Source: JAGTVG01 sp963820995 (GTDB lineage: Bacteria; Bacteroidota; Bacteroidia; Cytophagales; Cyclobacteriaceae). From it: 64,000 nucleotides of DNA. The stretch's first letter is position 1, and every line of letters begins with the position of its first letter. Both the position numbers and the translations under genes were made by a program. Location: the NCBI GenBank assembly GCA_963820995.1, contig CAWGCL010000004.1, forward strand, positions 1,149,538 to 1,213,537, read 5' to 3'. The notes beneath the pieces are model-generated. The model was given only the letters and a program-made list of their open reading frames with translations. It did not search any database and was not told the DNA's origin. Of this stretch, positions 29,893-39,585 are shown piece by piece.

Positions 29893-29920
29893 GAAAGATA
29901 TTTATACCAATAATGTCAAA
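29893..29920 (-). promoter_or_regulatory. Possible Bacteroidota-type promoter for acpP
   Basis: Read on the minus strand, TTTG (29920-29917) is followed after 16 bp by TATCTTTC (29900-29893), one mismatch from the -7 consensus TAnnTTTG. It sits about 30 bp upstream of the acpP start. Spacing is a little shorter than usual, so this is tentative. Confidence 0.3.
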
Positions 29921-30011
29921 CAATTTTTTTTAATCTTATCATTTTATCAAATTTGTAGGAATCGGATAACAAATGAAATAAATTCAATAATTGTGATGAA
30001 AATGTACTCTA

Positions 30012-30440
30012 ATGGCTAAAAACAAGCTCATAGTTGAATATGAATATGATTTTAGTTTGTATGGAATTATTTCAATATCAAAAGATTATAGGCTGGCCTG
30101 GTTAATTAACAAACACATGGATTTACATCTAAGAAAGGAAGAAGATATAAAAATATCCTTTCTTAATGATGAAAATCTTGTTATCTCTAACTATTTGTAT
30201 GAGACGGAACACGCACAACTTAGGATGCTGAAAAACAAATCGGAAGACAGGAAATCTGATAAAATGTCTTATTTAATCCCGGAGCTGAATAAATTTGATT
30301 ATCTGATCATGAAAAATGGAAGAATAGGCGATCTTAGCGACCAGGAATTACTCAGGGAGGTTCAAAAGATCAAGGAGGTTCAATATATTGTTGCTTTAGA
30401 TATAGATAAACTCAAATCTAAAGAGAACCTGATATTTTGA
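30012..30440 (+). CDS. IPExxxVDY-family protein
   Basis: A 142-residue cytosolic protein of a Bacteroidota-specific family named for a motif that here reads IPELNKFDY (near residue 89). The beginning (KLIVEYEYDFSLYGI) and length fit. Function is not known. Its position, divergent from acpP and followed by pyruvate kinase, is the conserved arrangement in this phylum and supports the taxonomic assignment. The motif variant FDY instead of VDY is conservative. Confidence 0.85.
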   Translation: MAKNKLIVEYEYDFSLYGIISISKDYRLAWLINKHMDLHLRKEEDIKISFLNDENLVISNYLYETEHAQLRMLKNKSEDRKSDKMSYLIPELNKFDYLIMKNGRIGDLSDQELLREVQKIKEVQYIVALDIDKLKSKENLIF

Positions 30441-30583
30441 CAAAAGCCTGGTATTTGATATGTTGATTAGCGAAAGCTCTGATTAATATTTTTAAAGATA
30501 GGTCATCAATATATTCGGAAAGAATAGTATTTGCTCTAAATGTAGTAATAATCTGTCAATGAACCATAGGAAAAACTAGAGGA

Positions 30584-32011
30584 ATGAAAACGTCTTTTAA
30601 CAGAACCAAAATTGTCGCTACTTTAGGTCCCGCCAGTAATACAAAATCAAAGATTCAATCACTTATTAATGCTGGTGCAAACGTATTCAGGTTGAACTTT
30701 TCACATGGTTCCCAGGAAGAGAACCTGAAACGAATAAATATTATTCGTGGTATCAATCAGGAATTACTGATGCCTGTTGCCATTCTGGCGGATCTCCAGG
30801 GCCCTAAAATACGCATTGGAATGATTGAAGGAGGTTCTGTGCACCTGAAAGTAGGTCAGAAGATCACTATTACAACCAGGGATATTATGGGTACACAGAA
30901 TATCATTTCAACAACTTATCAAACCTTACCCTCTGATGTTAATAAAGGAGATATCATATTGATTGATGATGGAAATATTGGTATTCGGGTTATAGGAAAG
31001 GAGCGAAAAGAAATTTATGGACAGGTCCTTTATGGCGGACTTTTAAAATCGAAAAAAGGCATTAACCTCCCCAACACCAAGATCTCGATCCCTTCACTTA
31101 CAGATAAGGATAAAAGCGATCTTGCTTTCTGTCTTGAACATGATGTTGACTGGATAGCACTCTCATTTGTCCGGAAAGCTGATGATATTCTGGAATTGCG
31201 CAAGATTATTGAAGAAAGTGGAAAATCCACAAGGATTGTCGCCAAAATTGAGAAACCAGAAGCAGTGGATAATATTGATGGAATAATGGATGCTACTGAC
31301 GCTTTAATGGTAGCAAGAGGTGACCTAGGTGTTGAGATCCCTATGGAACGGGTTCCAATGATCCAGAAAATGCTTGTTAAAAGAAGCAATGAGGCTGGAA
31401 AACCTGTAATTGTTGCAACCCAGATGCTGGAGAGCATGGCATTTAACCCAAGGCCAACCCGTGCGGAATCCAGTGATGTTGCCAATGCCATCATGGATGG
31501 TGCCGATGCAGTGATGCTTAGTGTGGAGACAGCGGCAGGTGAATACCCCTCTCTTGCAGTAAGGAGTATGTCAAAAATCATTGAATCGGTTGAAAAGGGC
31601 GTAGATTTTATTTTTAATAGAAATTTTGAGGGAGATAAATTCTCTGAAGGATACCTCTTTGACAGGGTATTGGCTTCTGCCTGTAAACTGGCTAATGAAA
31701 CAAATGCTAAAGTTATAGCAGGAATTACAGGCTCCGGTTATACTGCCTTTAGCATAGCCCGCCAAAGGCCTTTGGCCCAAATTTATATATTTACCGGAAA
31801 CAAGAAACTTTTAACACAACTGGCCCTTATATGGGGCGTGAAGGTTATCTTTTATGAGAAATTCGAATCAACAGACGATGCCGTGAATGATATACAAAGT
31901 ATCCTTACTGAACGTAAAGTTCTGAAACCCGGGGATATTTATGTTACAACCAGTACCATCCCTGTAGCCAGTAGGACCAGGAATAATTCAGTTCGGATTA
32001 ACGTGGTATAG
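30584..32011 (+). CDS. pyk: Pyruvate kinase
   Basis: A 475-residue glycolytic enzyme that makes pyruvate and ATP from phosphoenolpyruvate and ADP. Typical signatures: the N-terminal TKIVATLGPAS-like start (NRTKIVATLGPAS), LNFSHGS, LADLQGPKIRIG, the active-site region IVAKIEKPEAVDNID, ARGDLGVEIPME, and MLESMAFNPRPTRAE. The C-terminal allosteric domain is complete. It follows the IPExxxVDY gene by about 140 bp on the same strand. No terminator is obvious downstream. Confidence 0.97.
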   Translation: MKTSFNRTKIVATLGPASNTKSKIQSLINAGANVFRLNFSHGSQEENLKRINIIRGINQELLMPVAILADLQGPKIRIGMIEGGSVHLKVGQKITITTRDIMGTQNIISTTYQTLPSDVNKGDIILIDDGNIGIRVIGKERKEIYGQVLYGGLLKSKKGINLPNTKISIPSLTDKDKSDLAFCLEHDVDWIALSFVRKADDILELRKIIEESGKSTRIVAKIEKPEAVDNIDGIMDATDALMVARGDLGVEIPMERVPMIQKMLVKRSNEAGKPVIVATQMLESMAFNPRPTRAESSDVANAIMDGADAVMLSVETAAGEYPSLAVRSMSKIIESVEKGVDFIFNRNFEGDKFSEGYLFDRVLASACKLANETNAKVIAGITGSGYTAFSIARQRPLAQIYIFTGNKKLLTQLALIWGVKVIFYEKFESTDDAVNDIQSILTERKVLKPGDIYVTTSTIPVASRTRNNSVRINVV

Positions 32012-32136
32012 ATAATTCACTAAGAATTCGTAATTCCACATATTTCCATATATAAACGGTGAACCTGAAAGAACTCTTTCAGATGAATTGAAGAATGTTT
32101 AAGAGATAATATGTATTCCCGTTCCTGAAGTAAATT

Positions 32137-33693
32137 TTAGAAATCGCCTGGCTTTACGAAAATGATATCCTCTTTTTCTACAATAACTGCACCTGCTGGC
32201 ATCCCTTTTGATTTACGAACAAACTTTCTGGGTGTGAATATTACCGGACAGGTGTCAGAATTTTTGTTGGAAGAATTGAATGCAGCCAATTGAGCAGCAA
32301 TTTGAATGACCGGCTTTGGAAAATTCTTTCCCGATTGATATTTTATCAGCACATGAGATCCTTTTACATCCTTAGCATGCAGCCATAGATCCTCTTTGTA
32401 CCCATACTTAAAAGTGAGTTCATCATTGTTTTTAGCATTTCTTCCTACAAGTATCTGAAAGCCCATGTGTTCAAAAATTTTGAATATCGGTTTATCCGTG
32501 ACGGCTTCATTTTTTTTCGTAATCAAACCATTCTTAGCTGCGAATATTTTTAATTGTTTCAGATCATTGTGCTTTTCTATGATCTCAATAAATTCAGTCA
32601 ATTGTTGTGCCTGGCTAATCCTCGATTGTATATTTTTTTCAAGAGTCCGGATCTCTATTTTCTGGTTTTTAGCTTTTCTATAATAGTTTTCAGCATTTTT
32701 TTGAGGACTCAAATTGGTCTTCATTTTTATTTGAGTGTCGCGGTTGTTATAAAAATCAAATAACTCCACCGTGTCCATACCTGACCTGAGTGCATGAAGA
32801 TTCGCCATTATTATATCTCCATATTGCTTATAGTCACCTCCCGTTTTTAAATCCTCCAGCTTTTCTTTGGACTTCCTGATATAATTGTTCGACTTTTTCA
32901 ACCGGTTTTTTATTAACCTGCTCAATATTCCTTTTTCTTTATTTAACCAATACGTTTTATGGTATTCAAGATAAAAATAATTAATCGCTTTTATCGGATC
33001 GGTAAAATGCCTTGTTTCCTTTATCCGAGGTAAGAGGCTAAATTTTAAGATGCCTCCATCCGGATAAATATAATAAAGCGGATTATTAAGCAAAGCCAAT
33101 GTATCAGAAACCATGTCTCTTTTACTTTGCAAATCATTTGAATTTTTAAAGCCTTTTGACTCCAGATAGGCCATTATATTTTTATCAAATGATGGAATAA
33201 TTTTCCTGAGGTTTTCTGTGGTGATTGATTTGCTTTCTTCAATTATCTGAGTAGGTCGATCTAATTTCTTTGGTTTAATTTTGTCTTCATCTCCGGCATC
33301 ATGCTTGAATACATTTATACATTGATCTTCTTTGTATAAAAGAACATTTGAGAAATTTCCAAAAAGCTTGAAAAGCAGGGTAATCTCATGATCGAGAATT
33401 ATTGAGAACGCTCTTTCGTGATTATACTGATGGATCCTGCTTACCGTTCTCTCTATTATTTCCGGGAAAAGATCTATGCTGTTCTTTCGGGCTCTTGAAT
33501 AGTTTGAAGGGAAACTCAGGCAGGAAAATTGATATTTGAGGTCTGCTTTTATCCAGAATTCAACGGATCCTTTCCTAAAAGCCAAAATTAATTCATCCTT
33601 ATTCTGGGAAAAACATGAAATAATTGAAAATCCGATCAATTGTGCTTCCAGTTTTTCAACAAGCTTTCTTAGAAAAAAGTAATTATTATGCAC
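32137..33693 (-). CDS. NFACT-domain protein (RqcH/FbpA/NEMF type)
   Basis: A 518-residue cytosolic protein of the RqcH/NEMF family. The N-terminal NFACT-N domain is followed by a helical coiled-coil middle (about 230-370, rich in Lys/Glu) and a C-terminal NFACT-R domain with the hallmark DLWLHAKDVKGSHVLIKY and a final GAVIVEKEDIIFVKPG. RqcH binds obstructed 50S subunits and adds C-terminal alanine tails to stalled peptides, marking them for degradation; the assignment to that function is by family, not shown here. It starts 2 bp after the MBL hydrolase and is the last gene of a five-gene overlapping run with the hybrid histidine kinase. Confidence 0.88.
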   Translation of the reverse strand: MHNNYFFLRKLVEKLEAQLIGFSIISCFSQNKDELILAFRKGSVEFWIKADLKYQFSCLSFPSNYSRARKNSIDLFPEIIERTVSRIHQYNHERAFSIILDHEITLLFKLFGNFSNVLLYKEDQCINVFKHDAGDEDKIKPKKLDRPTQIIEESKSITTENLRKIIPSFDKNIMAYLESKGFKNSNDLQSKRDMVSDTLALLNNPLYYIYPDGGILKFSLLPRIKETRHFTDPIKAINYFYLEYHKTYWLNKEKGILSRLIKNRLKKSNNYIRKSKEKLEDLKTGGDYKQYGDIIMANLHALRSGMDTVELFDFYNNRDTQIKMKTNLSPQKNAENYYRKAKNQKIEIRTLEKNIQSRISQAQQLTEFIEIIEKHNDLKQLKIFAAKNGLITKKNEAVTDKPIFKIFEHMGFQILVGRNAKNNDELTFKYGYKEDLWLHAKDVKGSHVLIKYQSGKNFPKPVIQIAAQLAAFNSSNKNSDTCPVIFTPRKFVRKSKGMPAGAVIVEKEDIIFVKPGDF

Positions 33694-33695
33694 AG

Positions 33696-34457
33696 CTATA
33701 TCTTCAATTTTAATCCGTCATAAGCAAGGTGTACATTACCGGGTAACAGACTTGTCACTTCTTTATGAAGCCCCATCTTATGACTGATATGAGTGAGATA
33801 TGCTTCTCCAGGATTAATTTTTTCGATATGTTCCAGTGCCTCATCCAGTGTGAAATGGGAAGGGTGGGGATTTCTTTGCAGCGCATTTAGTACTAAGATC
33901 CTTGAACCATATATCTTATCAACTTCTTTATCGCTTATATAATTTGCATCGGTGATATATGTAAAATCTCCAATTTTATATCCAAATACCTGTAATTCAT
34001 CATGAAAGACTTCGATAGGGGTAATTTCCAGGTTACTAAAATGAAATGGAGCACCACTAATCTCCTGAATAAGTATTTTAGGGCCACCTCCATATCCATT
34101 TGGTTCAAAAACATATTCGAATTCCTTAACCAGCTGTTCTTTCGTCGTATGATTTGCGAAAACCGGGATTGCTTTTCGTGACATGAAATTATAACTTCTT
34201 ATATCGTCCATACCCGCTACATGATCTTTATGATGGTGAGTAAAAAGGACGGCATCCAGTGCCTTAATCTTTTCCCTGAGCATTTGTTGCCGGAAGTCCG
34301 GACCAGTGTCAATCACAATACTCAGTCCATTCGCCAGGATATGTACAGAACTGCGAAGCCGGTTGTCAGCAGGATCAGTGGATGAGCATACTTCACAATT
34401 ACATCCAATGACCGGAACTCCCTGGGAAGTACCCGTACCTAAGAATGTTACGATCAA
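33696..34457 (-). CDS. MBL-fold metal-dependent hydrolase (PhnP-like)
   Basis: A 253-residue cytosolic beta-lactamase-fold enzyme. It begins MIVTFLGTGTSQGVP, then has CNCEVC (21-25, a zinc-binding cluster as in PhnP), the metal motif THHHKDHVAGMDDI, and later DANYI and LTHISHKMG for the remaining ligands. The family contains phosphodiesterases acting on cyclic phosphates and related esters; the substrate here is unknown. It overlaps the preceding 92-residue gene by 4 bp (ATGA), and the NFACT gene follows by 2 bp. Confidence 0.9.
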   Translation of the reverse strand: MIVTFLGTGTSQGVPVIGCNCEVCSSTDPADNRLRSSVHILANGLSIVIDTGPDFRQQMLREKIKALDAVLFTHHHKDHVAGMDDIRSYNFMSRKAIPVFANHTTKEQLVKEFEYVFEPNGYGGGPKILIQEISGAPFHFSNLEITPIEVFHDELQVFGYKIGDFTYITDANYISDKEVDKIYGSRILVLNALQRNPHPSHFTLDEALEHIEKINPGEAYLTHISHKMGLHKEVTSLLPGNVHLAYDGLKLKI

Positions 34458-34732
34458 GATAATTCTGTTATTTGACTAAGTTCGAGAAACAATTTCTTGT
34501 TTTTCGGGCTCAATTTATCTACATCCACTTCAATTTCTTTCAACATTTCGATCAAACTGTTGATCTTTCCTTCAAGAGAATAGTATTTATTGATGATAGC
34601 TATTTTCTGGCTTTTCAGAACGCAGTATCCAGACTTGAAATGTCCGCGTTCATAGCGAAGATTGAAATCTGTTTCAGAATATAGATCTTCAATTTTATTC
34701 AGGAAGTGTTTAGTATAATTAAAATTGGCCAT
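34454..34732 (-). CDS. Conserved hypothetical protein, 92 aa
   Basis: A small charged cytosolic protein with no signal or membrane segment. Features are a RYERGHFKSGYCVL core and a C-terminal helix. The sequence has the look of a Bacteroidota-conserved family, but I cannot name it. It overlaps the response regulator by one base at its start and the MBL hydrolase by 4 bp at its end, so it is translated as part of that operon, which supports its being real. Confidence 0.75.
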   Translation of the reverse strand: MANFNYTKHFLNKIEDLYSETDFNLRYERGHFKSGYCVLKSQKIAIINKYYSLEGKINSLIEMLKEIEVDVDKLSPKNKKLFLELSQITELS

Positions 34733-35112
34733 TAATCTGCAGTAAGATCTTTCACGAGGGTCACCAATTGATCAAAGTTGAGTGGTTTCTGCAAAAACTC
34801 ATTGATCCCGATCTCCTGATACTCTTCCAGGCTTAGATTCCTGGCATTTCCTGTAATGGCTATAATTGGTATTTTTGATTTTTCCAGATCCTCCAGACTC
34901 CTGATTTTTTCAGTGCACTCAATGCCATCCATAACTGGCATATTAATATCCATCAGAATTATGTCAAAAGATCCAGCCTCAAGAGCGTCTAATACCTGTT
35001 GGCCATTTTTTACAGATGATATCTCATAGTTTTGAATAGACAGTATTTTCTTTGTAAGATTCTGGATAACAGAACTGTCTTCAGCAATTAATACCTTCTT
35101 AGGGGCGCTCAT
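34732..35112 (-). CDS. Stand-alone CheY-like response regulator
   Basis: A 126-residue receiver domain only. The acidic pocket is at VLIAEDSS, the phosphorylation site at IILMDINMPVMDG, the switch Thr in IAITGNA and the conserved Lys in FLQKPL. There is no output domain, so it signals by protein contact or relays phosphate. It overlaps the 3' end of the hybrid kinase gene by 14 bp, so the kinase (with its HPt domain) is its likely phosphodonor. Confidence 0.95.
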   Translation of the reverse strand: MSAPKKVLIAEDSSVIQNLTKKILSIQNYEISSVKNGQQVLDALEAGSFDIILMDINMPVMDGIECTEKIRSLEDLEKSKIPIIAITGNARNLSLEEYQEIGINEFLQKPLNFDQLVTLVKDLTAD

Positions 35113-38100
35113 CTTTAGATGTTTTTAATATTTGGTTAAACTTATTTTTAAACTCTTCAAATGTTAAGTTAAGCAATTTTAAATCTTCTTCAAGGGTTTT
35201 GTAGTTTTCATTTTTTATATTCCGCTCAGTCAATTCAGCCTGCTTAGATAATTTTTCAACCCCGAGAGTTCCTGCATTGCCTTTCAAGGTATGCAGATGC
35301 TTTCTTATTTCTTCATAATCATCTTTCTTGACTGCTTCCAGGCTTGATCCTATCTGTTCGGTAGTTTCTTCAAGGAAGTCGTTGAATACCTGATGTACCA
35401 TTTCTTCTCCACCCAGGTCAATCAGTTGATTTACCGTATCCATATTGAGAATTTCACCACGCTCTTCCTCTTCATTCCAATTTCCGTTAAAGATCTGTTC
35501 ATCAAGTACCCATTGTCTTACTTTATTCAGGAGATCATTTGCCCGGATAGGTTTAGCAATGTAATCATCAAGACCCTGGCTAAGAAAACGCTCTTTGTCT
35601 TCCTTCATTGAATATGCGGTCATGGCAACGATTGGTGGTTGTACCTCCAGCTTCATTTCTTTAATCTTCTTAGTAGCAGTTACACCATCCATTTCAGGCA
35701 TCTGGATGTCCATGAAAATAAGATCGTACTTATTTGTGGCAGCCAGTTCGATGGCCCTTTTCCCATTTTCCACAAGAGTAACGATACAACCTGATTTTTT
35801 AAGGATTTCACCAGCTACCTGTCGGTTAACACCGTTATCGTCAACTAAAAGAATTTTGGGTTGTTCCTCTTCAAAATAACCTTCAATCTTAATGTCATTA
35901 TCAACTATTTTGTTCTCCACAATAACAGTTTTCTTTGTAGGCTCTGCCTCGAAAGTGAACCAGAATGAACTTCCAAGGCCTAAAGTTGAATACACACCAA
36001 TTTTACCACCCATCAGTCTGGCTAATTCCTTGGATATTGCAAGTCCAAGTCCTGTGCCACTGTATGATTTGGTGGTACTGTTATCAATCTGGCTGAAAAT
36101 GCCAAACAACCTTCTGATGTTTTCCGGTGAAATACCTATTCCTGAATCACTGACCACGCAACGGATTATATTCTTTTGACCTGGAATTCTGGCCTTTTTT
36201 AAATCAATATCAATAGATCCACCACCTTCTGTAAATTTAATTGCATTGGAGATCAGGTTAGATAAAATCTGTAACAGCCGGGTTTCATCAATTAATACAT
36301 ATTCCGGAAGTTTCTCGCTGAGGTGATAATACAAATTGATGTTTTTCGCGAGGGCTTGCTGGGCAAACAAGGCATAGATCTTATCCATCGTATTCCTCAA
36401 TTTGACGGGCTCTTGCTTTAATTGCATTTTGCCTGCCTCTATCTTAGAGAGGTCCAGGATATCATTCAAAATGTTCAGAAGTGTTTCTGAGGATTTCTTG
36501 ATGGTCTGGATATAATGCTTCTGGTCAGGTGTGATACTGGTGCCCTCCATGAGGTCTATCATGCCGATAATCCCGTTCATCGGTGTTCGGATCTCATGAC
36601 TCATATTGGCAAGGAAAAGTTCTTTCACTTTCAGAGACCGTTCAGCAACTTCTTTGGCTTGTTTAAGTTCAAGGTTGGTTTCTTTCAGCTTTGTTATATC
36701 CCTTGCAACACCTTCCAGAGCGATGGATTCCATTTCATTATCATATACAAGCCGCAGGTTACATAAACTTTGTATGATCCTGCTGTCTTTGTGTATCAAG
36801 GCAGCTTCAAAATCCCTAATACTCCTTTTCCTGACAATATCTTTTAGAAGGTCTTTCGATTTTTTAGAATACAAATAATAATTTGTAATGTCTTTACCAA
36901 TGAGTTCATCAGCTTCATAACCCAGAAATTCTTTTACTGAAGGGCTAAGCATTGTAATCTCGCCATCAAAACTACAACGGAAATAAACGTCCTGGAAGGA
37001 CTCGAAAATATCTCTGAACTGCTCCTCGCTTTTTGTTAGCGCGATCTCGGAGAGCTTTTTGTCAGTAATATCATAAGCGATACCAGAGACTTCCTCAATT
37101 ACATTGTCCTCAAGAAAAATTGGATTTAATATGATGTTTTTCCAGGATATCTTTTTTGTCTTGTGGTTTATGAATTTCAATTCAAATTGCACACTCTTTC
37201 CTTCAAATGCCTTGCTGTATTTCAGCTCCCAGAAAACCGTCCTGTTGATCTCATTAATATCTTCGGGGGGTGTCTTGAATTTCGAATCCATCATATAATT
37301 TCCCTTCAGGAATTCAGAGAAATTGTGGTTATATGAAGAGAAAAGCAAAGCCCTGTCGACTGACCATATCATATGGTCTCCACTTTCAAATATTGACTGC
37401 ATCCGGGCAGATTGTTCCCTGATTTGTATTTGCTTTTGTTGCCGGTCAATTGCTGTTGCTATCTGACTTGATATAAATACCAGGAGGTCAAGGTCTTTCT
37501 TACTATAGGCTTTTTTATCCGTATAACTCTGGACCACAATAATGCCGATAATATTCCCGCCTTGTTTGAGTGGAACGCCTAACCAGACTTTTGGTAAGCC
37601 CCCATGAATCACCAGCTTATTCTTTTCCTGCAATTGAACCAGTTCTTTTTCGGTAAAAAAAACTGGTTTCTCGTTAGAAATCGCATATTCTGTTAATCCA
37701 TCGCCAAAAGGTCTTTTCCGAATTTTTTCAACTTCTTGACTTCTTTCATCTTTAAAATATGGGAATTGAACATAGGATTTTTCTTCATCACAAAGTGCGA
37801 TATAGAAATTGTCAGCTGTTACGATCTTTTGCAGCTCATTATGGATCTCAATAAACAGGGAATCAAGGTCCGCAGTGTTGAAGGTTAAATTAGAAATACT
37901 ATAATATAGGTTTTGTGCTTTTTCGGCTTTTAACCTTTCCGTGACATCAAAAAATATTCCCCTGCATTCTTTCTTTTTTCCTTTAACGTAACTGTAATGG
38001 AGGTTGCCAGTTACGAAAACCTTCTCCCCATCCTTAGTCTTCAGTACAGTATCAATCTTTAATTCACTGTTTTCTTCCGACATCCCGGTCAGCTTATTGA

Positions 38101-39484
38101 TCGTGCTTTCAATCACACTTTCATCGAGAATTTTCTTAAATGTCAGGTTGGGGATATCATCATTCGTATACCTTAATTTATCTTTCCAGGTTTTATTTAC
38201 AAATAGGAAGTTCCCATCAGGGGATGTGATTTGTATCAGGTCGTTTGCGCTGTCAAACAGGTTCTTCAGTTGTTGATTTGATTCTTCAAGGGCGTGGGTG
38301 ACCTTCAATTTTTCCGTGATGTTTTCACCTACCAGCGTGATGGATGGGATTTCATGCTCTTCATCATACAACAGAATAAAGCTGAAGTTGATTTTTGATT
38401 TTTCCCGGAATGAACTTCTTAAGAAAGCATCTATTGACCTTGTTTCATTCTTTAAATCAAATAAATCCTTAACAGGATGTAGCTGTATACCATCAGAATC
38501 AACAAATTCAAGGAAACTGTAGACATCCTCGCCCAGTATTGCCTTCTTATCGATTCCTAATAATTCAGCAAAGTTATCATTACAATAAGTAACCTGAAGA
38601 CTTCGGTTAATAGTCAGGGATATCAGGTTGGAATAATTCAGGGATTCTTGTAATTTCTTTTCAGATTCAAGCAATTTCTGCATCTTTCCCTTTTTTAAAT
38701 CCGAGACATTATTGCCCTTTTTGACAGCGGTTGAGATATATCCCATATAATTACCGTCATTATCATATAAGGGGATCCCCGATTCATATATCAGATTTAC
38801 CTGTTTGTCATATCGTAATAAACGATATGTAAGATCATATTTTGATTTGGATTTGAATGCTTTTTTTAACGAATCCTCAAGAATCAGCTTGTCATCCGGA
38901 TGGACGTGTTTTATCCATCCATTATTTAATTCATCCTTTAACCTGGAGCCTGTATACTGTAACCATTGCTTGCTGAAATAGTAATATTCATTCTTGTCGT
39001 TACACATCCGTATTAGAAATTGTGTTGGAGGCGTAATGTTAGTTTTTCCAGAACTTCGTTTAGAAAGGCCTTCCAGAAGGTGGTCACTTATCATACCGGC
39101 AGGTCTGTCTGAAAATTCCATTACAAATGTATCTTTTTCCCGCCTGGATATATTCACGCTTTCTTTGAATTCGTAACCATGTCTGTGCTGGAATTTCAGT
39201 TCCTGAGTTATAGTATGGCCTTCATCAAGATCAGAAATTATTTCAGTGAGGAGTGCGTTTGAGAGATGTTCTTTTTCTTGAAATTCCGGGAAAAGAACGC
39301 CTAAGGCTACACCTTCCAGTTCGTCTGGTCTGAAGCCAAAAAGATCACTTATTTCATAAGCCCGGGTAATATACATGTTTTTGAATTCCACCGATGGAAA
39401 GAGATAGGAAGACATTTCAACAACAAGATCCGCGGTCTGATCATCTAGCTTTTTAATAACTCCCGGTTTCTTTTTTGATTTCAT
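35099..39484 (-). CDS. Soluble multi-PAS/GAF hybrid histidine kinase with receiver and HPt
   Basis: A 1461-residue intact kinase with no membrane segment. Domains in order: several PAS-like modules (roughly 20-125, 150-260, 285-395 and 410-520), one GAF (about 530-690, ITASQIATAID-like end), two more PAS (about 700-815 and 830-935), HisKA with FLANMSHEIRTPMNGIIG, HATPase with NLISNAIKFTEGGG and GTGLGLAISKELA, a receiver with IFMDIQMPEMDG, and an HPt with LHTLKGNAGTLG. It should run a complete phosphorelay in the cytosol and pass phosphate to the free receiver encoded next. The sensing signal is unknown; several PAS plus GAF suggest small ligands or redox. It heads a five-gene run with overlaps. 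Confidence 0.96.
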   Translation of the reverse strand: MKSKKKPGVIKKLDDQTADLVVEMSSYLFPSVEFKNMYITRAYEISDLFGFRPDELEGVALGVLFPEFQEKEHLSNALLTEIISDLDEGHTITQELKFQHRHGYEFKESVNISRREKDTFVMEFSDRPAGMISDHLLEGLSKRSSGKTNITPPTQFLIRMCNDKNEYYYFSKQWLQYTGSRLKDELNNGWIKHVHPDDKLILEDSLKKAFKSKSKYDLTYRLLRYDKQVNLIYESGIPLYDNDGNYMGYISTAVKKGNNVSDLKKGKMQKLLESEKKLQESLNYSNLISLTINRSLQVTYCNDNFAELLGIDKKAILGEDVYSFLEFVDSDGIQLHPVKDLFDLKNETRSIDAFLRSSFREKSKINFSFILLYDEEHEIPSITLVGENITEKLKVTHALEESNQQLKNLFDSANDLIQITSPDGNFLFVNKTWKDKLRYTNDDIPNLTFKKILDESVIESTINKLTGMSEENSELKIDTVLKTKDGEKVFVTGNLHYSYVKGKKKECRGIFFDVTERLKAEKAQNLYYSISNLTFNTADLDSLFIEIHNELQKIVTADNFYIALCDEEKSYVQFPYFKDERSQEVEKIRKRPFGDGLTEYAISNEKPVFFTEKELVQLQEKNKLVIHGGLPKVWLGVPLKQGGNIIGIIVVQSYTDKKAYSKKDLDLLVFISSQIATAIDRQQKQIQIREQSARMQSIFESGDHMIWSVDRALLFSSYNHNFSEFLKGNYMMDSKFKTPPEDINEINRTVFWELKYSKAFEGKSVQFELKFINHKTKKISWKNIILNPIFLEDNVIEEVSGIAYDITDKKLSEIALTKSEEQFRDIFESFQDVYFRCSFDGEITMLSPSVKEFLGYEADELIGKDITNYYLYSKKSKDLLKDIVRKRSIRDFEAALIHKDSRIIQSLCNLRLVYDNEMESIALEGVARDITKLKETNLELKQAKEVAERSLKVKELFLANMSHEIRTPMNGIIGMIDLMEGTSITPDQKHYIQTIKKSSETLLNILNDILDLSKIEAGKMQLKQEPVKLRNTMDKIYALFAQQALAKNINLYYHLSEKLPEYVLIDETRLLQILSNLISNAIKFTEGGGSIDIDLKKARIPGQKNIIRCVVSDSGIGISPENIRRLFGIFSQIDNSTTKSYSGTGLGLAISKELARLMGGKIGVYSTLGLGSSFWFTFEAEPTKKTVIVENKIVDNDIKIEGYFEEEQPKILLVDDNGVNRQVAGEILKKSGCIVTLVENGKRAIELAATNKYDLIFMDIQMPEMDGVTATKKIKEMKLEVQPPIVAMTAYSMKEDKERFLSQGLDDYIAKPIRANDLLNKVRQWVLDEQIFNGNWNEEEERGEILNMDTVNQLIDLGGEEMVHQVFNDFLEETTEQIGSSLEAVKKDDYEEIRKHLHTLKGNAGTLGVEKLSKQAELTERNIKNENYKTLEEDLKLLNLTFEEFKNKFNQILKTSKDERP

Positions 39485-39585
39485 GTATAGCCGATACTAC
39501 CTGATTTTCAAATTTAAATAAATTAATAAAAGAATTCATGAATTATCATTTATTAAAGTAAATTGAAATCATAAATCCCCATTTA

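Noticed and set aside
31030..31581. 183-codon minus-strand ORF inside pyruvate kinase
   Set aside because: Fully inside an intact, motif-complete pyk gene; Ser/Leu-rich shadow.
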